Notes: a model not told the origin generated them from the letters alone. 6,062 nt of DNA from DATFAS01 sp035254305 (GCA_035254305.1 DATFAS010000062.1:1-6062); one strand, 5' to 3'; shown: positions 1 through 6,009, counted from the stretch's first letter. Made by a program: numbers and translations.

Positions 1-1
1 A

Positions 2-169
2 TTCATCAAAGAAAAAAAGAAAGTTCGAATCTTACAAAAGGACAGCCTAATCTATTTAAATGGCTATATTGCTAATTATGATCAAAGCTGTCGGTTAATT
101 ACCTTGTGTGGAGATGAAACCTACGTTATCCCTTTATCATCCATTATTCATCTTTATGAGTCCAAGTAG
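2..169 (+). CDS. 3' end of a small gene, possibly YolD-like protein (5' truncated)
   Basis: An open frame runs in from the left edge and ends at a TAG at 167-169, giving 55 C-terminal residues. The visible part reads as a short beta-rich tail: a V-R-I-L-x-K-D stretch, then L-N-G-Y-I-A-N-Y-D, then L-I-T-L and Y-V-I-P-L-S-S-I-I-H-L-Y. This pattern of G-x-I...D...I-x-L...I-x-L-x-x-I resembles the C-terminus of YolD-like proteins. These are small Firmicute proteins often encoded beside a Y-family DNA polymerase and linked to the SOS response. The start, the N-terminal half and any polymerase neighbour lie outside the window, so the family assignment is tentative. A hairpin terminator begins 17 bases after the stop, which supports this being the true end of a transcribed gene. 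Other small beta-rich Firmicute proteins could look similar. Confidence 0.5.
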   Translation, partial: FIKEKKKVRILQKDSLIYLNGYIANYDQSCRLITLCGDETYVIPLSSIIHLYESK

Positions 170-186
170 GGCTCTTTTCTTTTGAT

Positions 187-225
187 TAGGTCAATCAGAT
201 CTATAAATCTGGTAGGCCTATTTTT
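187..225 (+). terminator. Rho-independent terminator after the YolD-like gene
   Basis: The outer stem TAGGTC (187-192) pairs with GGCCTA (215-220), with one G-T wobble. The inner stem CAGAT (196-200) pairs with ATCTG (207-211) around a six-base loop. The two stems are separated by a 3x3 internal loop, and five T residues follow directly at 221-225. It lies between the upstream stop and the efeU promoter, so it insulates the iron operon from upstream transcription. Confidence 0.7.
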
Positions 226-267
226 GATCCCAAAAAAACTGTGTATTGTGATTTCACTATTCATGGG

Positions 268-296
268 TTGACAAATTCAATAATTCGGTTGATAAT
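268..296 (+). promoter_or_regulatory. Sigma-A-type promoter of the efeU-lipoprotein operon
   Basis: A perfect -35 TTGACA (268-273) is followed by a 17-base spacer and a -10 GATAAT (291-296), a 5/6 match to TATAAT. Transcription would start near 303, giving a leader of about 50 bases before the ATG at 355. The -10 lies inside Fur box 1, the usual arrangement for iron-repressed promoters. Confidence 0.8.
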
Positions 297-304
297 AATA
301 ATCA
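290..304 (+). promoter_or_regulatory. Fur box 1, overlapping the -10
   Basis: TGATAATAATAATCA matches the Bacillus 7-1-7 Fur consensus TGATAATNATTATCA at all but one defined position. It covers the -10 hexamer and reaches the expected transcription start, so bound Fe-Fur would block RNA polymerase. The regulator is inferred from the site, because no fur gene is in the window. Confidence 0.8.
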
Positions 305-316
305 ATTATAGAGAAG

Positions 317-331
317 TGATAATGAATATCA
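317..331 (+). promoter_or_regulatory. Fur box 2, in the operon leader
   Basis: TGATAATGAATATCA also matches the 7-1-7 Fur consensus with one mismatch. Its centre is 27 bases downstream of the centre of box 1, and it falls in the transcribed leader just after the expected start site. It overlaps an in-frame ATG at 322. This is one reason to prefer the efeU start at 355. Confidence 0.75.
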
Positions 332-342
332 TTTGCGGGTAT

Positions 343-349
343 GGGGTGA
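343..349 (+). promoter_or_regulatory. Ribosome binding site that decides the efeU start
   Basis: GGGGTGA ends five bases before the ATG at 355. With its flanks (ATGGGGTGA) it matches 7 of 9 positions of AGGAGGTGA. The ATG at 355 opens directly into a good signal peptide. The earlier in-frame candidates (GTG at 241, ATG at 322) lie before the promoter or inside Fur box 2. Confidence 0.6.
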
Positions 350-354
350 CTGGA

Positions 355-1818
355 ATGTTTAATCGAGTAAAATATGGAGTGTTTACTCTACTATTTCTTT
401 TGTTTCTTGGGATACAGCCTATGATAACTGCTGCGGCAACTCAAGGAATCGATAATATGAATAAGGCCGGCAAGATCATAGATCAAGCACTAGAACAAGC
501 TCAGAAGGGTAACCTCACTGAGGCGAAGAGCACCTATGATCAATTTAATGAGGAATGGTTGGATTTCGAAGATACGGTGAAGGTTGATTCTGCAAAGGTA
601 TATAAGGATATTGAATCTAACATGGGGCAAGTAGAGTATACCTATATGCAAAATAAACCAAATGAGTTTATTAATGCCTTGAAAGAACTACAAGCAACAG
701 AGCAAAAATATGTGAACGGACAATATGCTCCAGGAGAAAGCTTTAAAAAAGAGAACATCACGTTAGCTGACTTCGTAACCATGCTTAAGCAGACGAAAGA
801 AAAGGTTGAAAACCATGATCAAAAAGCTGCACTAGAGAGCATCACTCAAGTTAGAGAGTCATGGCTAAGTGTAGAAGGTAATGTTGTCGCCCAATCGGCC
901 ACCGTCTATAACGACTCTGAGCGTGATATGGTAACAGCGAATGCTATGATCCAAAGTGGAGATGACCAAGGTGCGACCAAGATTCTTGGCAAGATGATTG
1001 ACTATCTTACCCCGCTAAGCACGAAGAATGGTTATACCATCTGGGATGCGGCTATGATTCCAATTCGTGAAGGTTTAGAGGCTTTATTGGTAGTGGGTGC
1101 ATTGCTCACATTTGTTAAGAAGTCCAATCAAGGAAAAGGAAAGGGATTGATCTGGGGAGGAGTCAGTGCTGGATTAATCGTTAGCGCGATTCTAGCAGTC
1201 ATTGTTAAAGTGGTATTCTCATCAGGTGCTTTTGGTCAAAATAATTTCCTCATTGCAGGCTGGACTGGCATTATTGCAGCGGCAATGCTTCTGTACATGA
1301 GCTATTGGCTCCATAGTAAATCAAATATCGCGGAATGGAACCAGTATATTCATACTAAGAGCCAATCTGCACTTGATACAGGCAGACTTATCTCCTTGGG
1401 ATTCCTATCTTTCCTTGCCGTTTTTCGAGAAGGAACAGAAACTGTGCTTTTCATAGTAGGTATGGTTAACCAAATTAGTCTTAAAGATTTACTCATAGGA
1501 ATTTTACTGGGTTTAGTCGTCTTGTCAGTTATTGCCTATCTCATGCTTTATATTGGACTCAAGCTGCCTATGAGACCATTTTTCCTAGTATCTAGTCTGA
1601 TCGTGTTTTATCTATGTCTGAAATTTACGGGATTAGGAATCCATAGTCTACAATTAGCAGGTACCTTACCATCTACGTCATCACAAAATTTACCAAGTAT
1701 TGATTTCTTAGGTTTTTATCCATCTTGGCAAAGTGCAGCTCCACAAATTCTATTGGTTGTTATTGCCTTCATGATATTGCTTTGGAAGCAAATCTTTTCA
1801 AGAAGACAACAAATATAA
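355..1818 (+). CDS. efeU: EfeU/YwbL-type FTR1 ferric iron permease
   Basis: This is a high-affinity iron permease of the FTR1/EfeU family, acting in the cytoplasmic membrane. With the start at 355 it has 487 residues, close to B. subtilis YwbL as I recall it. Residues 1-28 form a signal peptide: basic M-F-N-R-V-K-Y, a hydrophobic core, then T-A-A-A. Residues 29-230 are an extracytoplasmic helical domain with two copies of a W-x-x-[FV]-E module (W68 and W170). From about 233 to 480 there are roughly seven membrane segments. These carry both family iron-path motifs, R-E-G-L-E at 238-242 and F-R-E-G-T-E at 357-362. The gene is the first of an operon with the lipoprotein 33 bases downstream. The promoter carries two Fur boxes, so iron repression is expected. 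EfeO and EfeB, the usual partners, are not adjacent. Family assignment is confident; the iron substrate follows from the family and the Fur sites. Confidence 0.92.
   Translation: MFNRVKYGVFTLLFLLFLGIQPMITAAATQGIDNMNKAGKIIDQALEQAQKGNLTEAKSTYDQFNEEWLDFEDTVKVDSAKVYKDIESNMGQVEYTYMQNKPNEFINALKELQATEQKYVNGQYAPGESFKKENITLADFVTMLKQTKEKVENHDQKAALESITQVRESWLSVEGNVVAQSATVYNDSERDMVTANAMIQSGDDQGATKILGKMIDYLTPLSTKNGYTIWDAAMIPIREGLEALLVVGALLTFVKKSNQGKGKGLIWGGVSAGLIVSAILAVIVKVVFSSGAFGQNNFLIAGWTGIIAAAMLLYMSYWLHSKSNIAEWNQYIHTKSQSALDTGRLISLGFLSFLAVFREGTETVLFIVGMVNQISLKDLLIGILLGLVVLSVIAYLMLYIGLKLPMRPFFLVSSLIVFYLCLKFTGLGIHSLQLAGTLPSTSSQNLPSIDFLGFYPSWQSAAPQILLVVIAFMILLWKQIFSRRQQI
466..945 (+). repeat. Two diverged copies of a helical module in the EfeU N-domain
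   Basis: Residues about 38-95 and 140-197 of EfeU share the same pattern: an amphipathic helix, a short acidic turn, a second helix with E-x-W-L-x-[FV]-E, then V-Y-x-[DN]-x-E near the end. The key tryptophans W68 and W170 are 102 residues apart. The copies are strongly diverged and were recognised by motif spacing, not by high identity. The same module occurs twice in the following lipoprotein. Confidence 0.6.
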
Positions 1819-1851
1819 AAAATAGATATCTATTCAGGAGGAATTATTGAA

Positions 1852-2592
1852 ATGAAAAAGATTATTACTATTCTTTCAGCACTAACATTGGTGGGTACTG
1901 TCACTTTAACCGGATGCTCAAGTACACCTACACCTTCTGCAAGTCCATCAACTAATAAAGAAGAGCCTGCGAAGGAAAAGGCCCCAGCTGCTGCTACAAG
2001 TGTTAAGGAAGGCTTAGCTAAATTACTACAAACTGCAAAACAAATTAAAAAGGCAGCAGATAAAGGAGACGAAGCGAAAATCAAAGAAAATGGACCGAAA
2101 CTCGAGGAGATTTGGGGATCTTTTGAAGATGATGTCAAAGCGAAATACGCAGATTCCTATGAAAAAATTGAGAAGGCTCTAGATCCAACCATTGCTGCAA
2201 CAAAAGCGAATCCAATTGATAAAACAACCCTATTAAAAATCGATAATCAATTAATTGATTCTCTCTATGAGTTATCGGGTAAAGTTATCCCTGTAGATGA
2301 AATCAAAGCCGGTGCAACCAAAATGTTAGACACCACATCCCAGTTAAAGCAAGCCATTCAAGCAGGAGATACAGCTAAAGTTAAGGAATTAGGTCCAAAA
2401 TTAGAGGAAACCTGGAGTACCTTCGAAGATGGTGTAAAACCAAGAAATCCAGAAATGTATGAAAAGCTTGAAAAACCACTAAACCCAGAGGTTGCCGGGT
2501 CCCAGGTGAGCCCATTAGATAAAGAAACGTTGGGAAAACTAAATGATGAATTAATAGGAGCCCTGAATGAGCTCTTAAAGAATATAAAATAA
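1852..2592 (+). CDS. Lipoprotein with two EfeU-N-domain-like repeats, probable iron-uptake partner
   Basis: This 246-residue secreted lipoprotein follows efeU after 33 bases and has an AGGAGG site at 1836-1841. The signal peptide ends in a lipobox L-T-G-C, making C22 the lipidated residue. A Ser/Thr/Pro/Ala/Lys/Glu-rich linker (23-50) would carry the rest away from the membrane. Two tandem repeats follow, at 51-145 and 151-245, aligning without gaps at an offset of exactly 100 residues (W88 and W188). Each has the core G-P-K-L-E-E-x-W-x-x-F-E-D-x-V-K, then Y-E-K-[IL]-E-K and a P-[IL]-D-K-x-T-L helix. The core resembles the repeats in the EfeU N-domain. There is no histidine and no cysteine other than C22. 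I see no cupredoxin domain and no HxxE M75 motif, so this is not a standard EfeO. Iron capture or handover to EfeU is inferred from the operon and the shared module; no characterised homologue is recognised. Confidence 0.8.
   Translation: MKKIITILSALTLVGTVTLTGCSSTPTPSASPSTNKEEPAKEKAPAAATSVKEGLAKLLQTAKQIKKAADKGDEAKIKENGPKLEEIWGSFEDDVKAKYADSYEKIEKALDPTIAATKANPIDKTTLLKIDNQLIDSLYELSGKVIPVDEIKAGATKMLDTTSQLKQAIQAGDTAKVKELGPKLEETWSTFEDGVKPRNPEMYEKLEKPLNPEVAGSQVSPLDKETLGKLNDELIGALNELLKNIK
2002..2586 (+). repeat. Tandem 100-residue (300-base) protein repeat in the lipoprotein
   Basis: Codons 51-145 (2002-2286) and 151-245 (2302-2586) are two copies of one module at exact 300-base spacing. The best-conserved block is G-D-x-A-K-[IV]-K-E-x-G-P-K-L-E-E-x-W, which then runs into F-E-D-x-V-K. 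About 18 of 25 residues are identical there. The DNA has diverged at synonymous positions, which suggests an old duplication rather than a recent one. Confidence 0.85.
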
Positions 2593-2598
2593 ATGACA

Positions 2599-2622
2599 AA
2601 AGGTGCCCAATCGGGCACCTTT
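2599..2622. terminator. Probable bidirectional terminator between the iron operon and norB
   Basis: AGGTGCCC (2601-2608) pairs perfectly with GGGCACCT (2613-2620) around a four-base AATC loop. Two extra A-T pairs extend the stem to ten pairs. On the plus strand it starts 7 bases after the lipoprotein stop and is followed by TTTCATTTAT. On the minus strand it starts 11 bases after the norB stop and is followed by the T-rich TTTGTCATTTATTTT. Both convergent transcription units could end here. Confidence 0.85.
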
Positions 2623-2633
2623 CATTTATACCT

Positions 2634-4913
2634 CTATACCTCTGGCTTCTCTTGTAGGTAGGATAGCTTCTCATCCGTATGTGACCATCCGGTTTTTAGT
2701 CCAAGAATAAACCATCCAAGTGCTAAAGCTCCAATAGCAAAGATCGTATCCCCGATAATCCGCAGCCATACGAAGGTATGAATAATGCTCTGCGACATGA
2801 ACTCTGCTGAACGAGCATACCACATCCCATGAGTTACACTAGCCCAGGTTTGCATTAACCCAATGGGTAGTAAGCTCAAAAGGACCATTAAAGCAAGTCC
2901 GATATTAATACACCAGAAAGAAAAGCTAAGTAGTTTTGTCTTCCACATATTCTTCTTGCTAAGACCCCTTAAGCAGAAGAGCATTAAACCTATGCCTAGC
3001 ATCCCATATACACCAAACAATGCGCTATGCCCATGAACAGGAGTCGTATTTAGACCTTGCATGTAATACAAAGAGATCGGCGGGTTAATGAAGAACCCGA
3101 ACAATCCTGCTCCAACCAAGTTCCAAAAGGCTACAGCAATAAAGTAGTAGATCGGCCACTTGTAGGCAGCCACCCATGGACGTGCACGGCTAAGTGTTAA
3201 ATTCTCATACCCCTCAAAGCCCAGCATGACCAATGGTACAACCTCCAAGGCACTAAAGGCTGCCCCGAAAGCCAGGACTCCCATAGGTGTCCCACTAAAA
3301 TACAAGTGATGAAACGTACCGATAATTCCACCGAATAAGAAGATGATGGTGGAGAATAGGACTGATGCGGTCGCTGTAGCAACACGCATTAAGCCCATAC
3401 GAGTAAAGAGGAAAGCAATCACCACGGTTGCAAATACTTCGAAGAAGCCTTCTACCCATAGATGCACTAACCACCAGCGCCAATATTCCGCAATGGCCAT
3501 ATGGGTATGCTGTCCCCATAATAAAGCTGGTATATAGAATAAAGGAATCGCTGTTGAAGCTAGTAAAAATAAAGCTAATAAATGTCGATCTTCATGTGAC
3601 TTCTTGAATGCAGGCCATAGGGCACCTGCCATTAAGAATAGCCATAGAAAGAGGCCAACGGTTAAGAAAAGCTGCCAGAAGCGGCCAAGATCTGTATACT
3701 CGTAGCCCTGATGTCCAAACCAGAAATTGGTTGTTAATCCCATACGTTGTTGAACAGCAAACCATTGTCCAGCCATAGAGCCCACAACAATAATTAATAG
3801 ACAAACAAAAAGGAAATTTACACCTAATCGTTGAAATTTCGGTTCATAGCCTGAAACCGCAGGTGCTACGTATAACCCTGTAGCTAACCATGCTGTAGCA
3901 ATCCAGAAAATACCTAATTGGGTGTGCCATGTTCTAGTTACTGAATAGGGCAGCCAATCCGAAATCGGTATTCCATAGAAAGCACTACCTTCCACTTGAT
4001 AGTGTCCAGTGATGGCTCCTAATCCCACTTGGACTACCCATAAGGCACCCACTACCCAGAAATATTTCATTGTTGCTTTCATAGATGGGGTAGGAGTAAG
4101 CCCAAGTAACGGGTCTTTTTCAGGATAGTCATCTTCTTTCTCTTCTTTGTGCCTCTGAACGGCATAATACCATGCTAGAGCACCAATCCCTGCAAGCAAT
4201 AAGACGAAGCTTATAACGGACCATACAACCATAGACCCCGTAGCATCATTACCGACTAATGTTTCATGTGGCCAGTTATTTGTATACGTGATGGTATCCC
4301 CAGGTCGATTCGTTGTACAAGACCAAGTAGCCCACCAGAAGAATGCATTAAGGTAAGGTAATAAACTAGGATCCTTAATCGTATTTTCTTTCATCGCATA
4401 AGTGTTCCGAAGTGCTGCTAGTTTCGGATCATTGGAAAATAGACCCGCATAATGCTGACTTATCGAAGCAAATGCCTGTGCTCTTACAGGCGATATAACA
4501 ATATCCCCCGTTTCTGGCTGATACGTATTCGTTCGCATTTCCTTCTGTAATCTTGCTTGAAGAGCAGCCTTCGGTTCGTCATCTAGGGCATCATAGGTTC
4601 TGCCAAATTGTGACTTGGACCAGGCATCCAAGATCCATAAACTCTCGCGATGGAGCCAATCCGCTGACCAGTCCGGAGCTACATATGCTCCATGGCCCCA
4701 TATTGTCCCAACCTCTTGTCCACCAATAGACTGCCATACATTCTGGCCGGTCTCAATATCAGTTTGTGTCATAATAACATCGCCAGATGTTGTTACAACA
4801 CGCTTAGGGATGGGCGGCATTGTGTTATAGATTTGCCCACCGTAATAGCCAAGTACAGCAAACGATAGAACAAATACGATCGTCAACCCAATCCAAAGAC
4901 GAGTATATCGCAT
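2634..4913 (-). CDS. norB: Quinol-dependent nitric oxide reductase (qNOR), single subunit
   Basis: This enzyme reduces two NO to N2O with electrons from membrane quinol (also called norZ). It has 759 residues, full length for the family. An N-terminal helix (about 7-26) is followed by the extracytoplasmic cytochrome-c-like fold without a haem-binding CxxCH. That region includes the typical G-Q-N-V-W-Q-S and G-H-G-A-Y-V-A-P-D-W-S-A-D-W-L-H-R-E segments. About 13 further membrane helices form the haem-copper oxidase-type core. Visible ligands are H330 and H629 (low-spin haem b), H627 (haem b3), and H484, H535, H536 plus E488 (FeB site). H304, E308, F312 and D722 fall where I recall the quinol-site residues of the Geobacillus enzyme, at one constant offset of 24. 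The start ATG at 4911-4913 has GGAGGT seven bases upstream. The role is NO detoxification or a denitrification step; no nirK/nirS or nosZ is visible. It appears monocistronic between two terminators. Confidence 0.96.
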   Translation of the reverse strand: MRYTRLWIGLTIVFVLSFAVLGYYGGQIYNTMPPIPKRVVTTSGDVIMTQTDIETGQNVWQSIGGQEVGTIWGHGAYVAPDWSADWLHRESLWILDAWSKSQFGRTYDALDDEPKAALQARLQKEMRTNTYQPETGDIVISPVRAQAFASISQHYAGLFSNDPKLAALRNTYAMKENTIKDPSLLPYLNAFFWWATWSCTTNRPGDTITYTNNWPHETLVGNDATGSMVVWSVISFVLLLAGIGALAWYYAVQRHKEEKEDDYPEKDPLLGLTPTPSMKATMKYFWVVGALWVVQVGLGAITGHYQVEGSAFYGIPISDWLPYSVTRTWHTQLGIFWIATAWLATGLYVAPAVSGYEPKFQRLGVNFLFVCLLIIVVGSMAGQWFAVQQRMGLTTNFWFGHQGYEYTDLGRFWQLFLTVGLFLWLFLMAGALWPAFKKSHEDRHLLALFLLASTAIPLFYIPALLWGQHTHMAIAEYWRWWLVHLWVEGFFEVFATVVIAFLFTRMGLMRVATATASVLFSTIIFLFGGIIGTFHHLYFSGTPMGVLAFGAAFSALEVVPLVMLGFEGYENLTLSRARPWVAAYKWPIYYFIAVAFWNLVGAGLFGFFINPPISLYYMQGLNTTPVHGHSALFGVYGMLGIGLMLFCLRGLSKKNMWKTKLLSFSFWCINIGLALMVLLSLLPIGLMQTWASVTHGMWYARSAEFMSQSIIHTFVWLRIIGDTIFAIGALALGWFILGLKTGWSHTDEKLSYLQEKPEV

Positions 4914-4999
4914 CTTTTAAACCTCCATTAGAAAATTAGTTCCGTAGGAGTTAATATACCCAAATCCAATATTTACTATTACAATATTTCCTAGTGTGA

Positions 5000-5029
5000 T
5001 ATATAAATCTAGACAACACCTTTAAACAA
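5000..5029 (-). promoter_or_regulatory. Candidate norB promoter (weak)
   Basis: Read on the minus strand, TTGTTT (5024-5029) and TATATA (5000-5005) are separated by 18 bases. This is a plausible but imperfect sigma-A promoter. It would put the start near 4993 and leave a leader of about 80 bases. The -35 overlaps the left arm of the inverted repeat at 5025-5057, which would suit regulation. Other AT-rich -10-like sequences nearby, such as TATATT at 4955-4960 on the minus strand, lack a good -35. Confidence 0.3.
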
Positions 5030-5057
5030 AGTGTAGACTATGGAAAGTCACTTTGTT
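5025..5057. promoter_or_regulatory. 33-base inverted repeat upstream of norB, candidate operator
   Basis: AACAAAGTG (5025-5033) and CACTTTGTT (5049-5057) are perfect nine-base inverted arms around 15 bases. An inner GACT/AGTC pair (5036-5039 and 5046-5049) can extend a folded form. The repeat lies between the nuclease terminator and the norB start, about 110 bases before the norB ATG, and touches the candidate -35. It has no run of T behind it comparable to the terminator at 5061-5106. It does not match the FNR, Rex or Fur consensus sequences I know. A binding site for a regulator of norB is the likeliest reading; the regulator is unknown. Confidence 0.45.
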
Positions 5058-5060
5058 GGA

Positions 5061-5106
5061 GGAAAATAAGAAAATAGAGAATAGGGGAGATCCTCCCTTA
5101 TCCTCT
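5061..5106 (-). terminator. Rho-independent terminator of the thermonuclease gene
   Basis: On the minus strand a stem starts 17 bases after the nuclease stop. A nine-pair stem (5093-5101 with 5081-5089, one G-T wobble, three-base loop) is extended by four pairs (5103-5106 with 5076-5079) across one A-C mismatch. It is followed by the T-rich ATTTTCTTATTTTCC. This separates nuclease transcription from norB although both genes face the same way. Confidence 0.8.
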
Positions 5107-5123
5107 TATGTGGAATTTTCTAT

Positions 5124-5981
5124 TCAATTCTTAGCAGGACGATATCCTGCTGCCTTCGCCTCTTCTTCGGTGTTAAACCATTCTTCGGCAACTGTTTTGT
5201 CATAGAACGCACTACCAGGAACATGATAGATTTTTTCACCACTATTGTTGATATTCCCTTTAATCATGAGTTTATCAGATTTCGGTTGTTGTGGTGACTG
5301 CTGTGAAGTACTGGATATTTTCCCAGTGACTTCAGGATGGTATCCATCATCTTTTGCGTAGTTTTCGATGCTCCAAATACCAATCCCTTTCTTTTGTGCT
5401 TCTGACTGGATGGTTTTATATTGATCAACATATTTAATATTTGGTGGGTAGATATAGGCCACACGGGCAAGCCCTTGACGGAGTAATTCCTCTTGAACAG
5501 ATTTGCCATCTACATAGACATAATAGAGAAGTCTCCCGTATTTATCTCTTGCATCTCCACCTGCGTCCCGTTCAATCTCAATTGTTTTGCCTTCGATCAT
5601 CTTCCGAGTAAATGCTTCAGCTTCCGGACCGAAGGGCTGAACCGGTGTATTAGGCTTATGTGTCTCCGGAGTATCGATTAGAAGCAATCGTACCGTTTCA
5701 TCCTTACCATTTACCGTGATATGGAATGTGTCTCCATCTGTCACCCGAGTCACCTTGGTTGTAAATCGAGTGCCTTTCAAAGCATCTTGCGATGATGCAG
5801 CTGTGGAGCCTGATTTTTTCTCATCCTTAGTATGTGTTGTAGTACCCGAGCAGGAGATCAGCAAAAAAGAAGCGATCCCTAATAAAAATAGAAATCTCTG
5901 ATTTTTTATCTTGTTCGTATGAAGAAAGGTAAATAGTACACCAAGAAAACCTATTCCCCCTATCATCCAGATACCATTCAT
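5124..5981 (-). CDS. Membrane-anchored thermonuclease (SNase family) with C-terminal sunset-like domain
   Basis: This 285-residue extracytoplasmic Ca-dependent nuclease resembles Staphylococcus nuclease and B. subtilis YncB. The N-terminus has two hydrophobic stretches (4-20 and 30-43) around a basic K-I-K-N-Q-R loop. The second ends in a lipobox-like L-I-S-C (C44). A polar linker (45-70) leads to the SNase fold at about 74-203. All key residues are present: D82 and D84 (D-G-D-T), R98, D103 and E106 (R-L-L-L-I-D-T-P-E), and R150 (Y-G-R). These correspond to D19, D21, R35, D40, E43 and R87 of the staphylococcal enzyme. After a Gln/Ser/Pro linker, residues about 239-281 (I-K-G-N-I-N...Y-H-V-P-G...A-E-E-W-F...A-G-Y-R) match the small domain I know as 'sunset'; N270 sits where I recall a Cys being common. 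The start at 5981 has GGGAGGA seven bases upstream. It could serve DNA degradation or scavenging at the cell surface. Confidence 0.92.
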   Translation of the reverse strand: MNGIWMIGGIGFLGVLFTFLHTNKIKNQRFLFLLGIASFLLISCSGTTTHTKDEKKSGSTAASSQDALKGTRFTTKVTRVTDGDTFHITVNGKDETVRLLLIDTPETHKPNTPVQPFGPEAEAFTRKMIEGKTIEIERDAGGDARDKYGRLLYYVYVDGKSVQEELLRQGLARVAYIYPPNIKYVDQYKTIQSEAQKKGIGIWSIENYAKDDGYHPEVTGKISSTSQQSPQQPKSDKLMIKGNINNSGEKIYHVPGSAFYDKTVAEEWFNTEEEAKAAGYRPAKN

Positions 5982-6009
5982 ATTTAATTCCTCCCATCAT
6001 TTATCCAGG

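Noticed and set aside
241..354. An N-terminal extension of EfeU starting at GTG 241 or ATG 322
   Set aside because: GTG 241 lies upstream of the promoter and could not be on the main transcript. ATG 322 sits inside Fur box 2 with a weak ribosome binding site. The signal peptide begins cleanly at ATG 355 with GGGGTGA ahead of it.
1830..2138. Minus-strand open frame of about 100 codons within the lipoprotein gene
   Set aside because: It is antisense to a well-supported lipoprotein, has no recognisable domain, and its composition mirrors the Ala/Ser/Lys-rich coding strand.
1852..2592. The lipoprotein as a standard EfeO/EfeM (M75 peptidase-like, imelysin-type)
   Set aside because: It contains no histidine, so the HxxE motif is impossible. 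It is shorter than EfeO and has an internal 100-residue duplication instead of an M75 domain.
2358..2674. Minus-strand open frames across the end of the lipoprotein gene and the terminator
   Set aside because: They run through a strong stem-loop terminator and antisense to conserved repeat codons, with no ribosome binding site or family signature.
4955..4991. AATATT copies near 4968-4990 as an NsrR-like or other operator for norB
   Set aside because: AATATT is self-palindromic and expected in AT-rich DNA. The sequence between the copies is not symmetric and no good match to a known NO-regulator site was found.
4995..5020. FNR/CRP-type site suggested by TGTGATATATA
   Set aside because: Only one half-site (TGTGA) is present. 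The expected TCACA half at six-base spacing is AATCT instead.
5076..5106. The inverted repeat near 5081-5101 as a norB operator
   Set aside because: It is explained better as the nuclease terminator: it is 17 bases after the stop, GC-rich in the stem, tightly looped and followed by a T-rich tail in the right direction.
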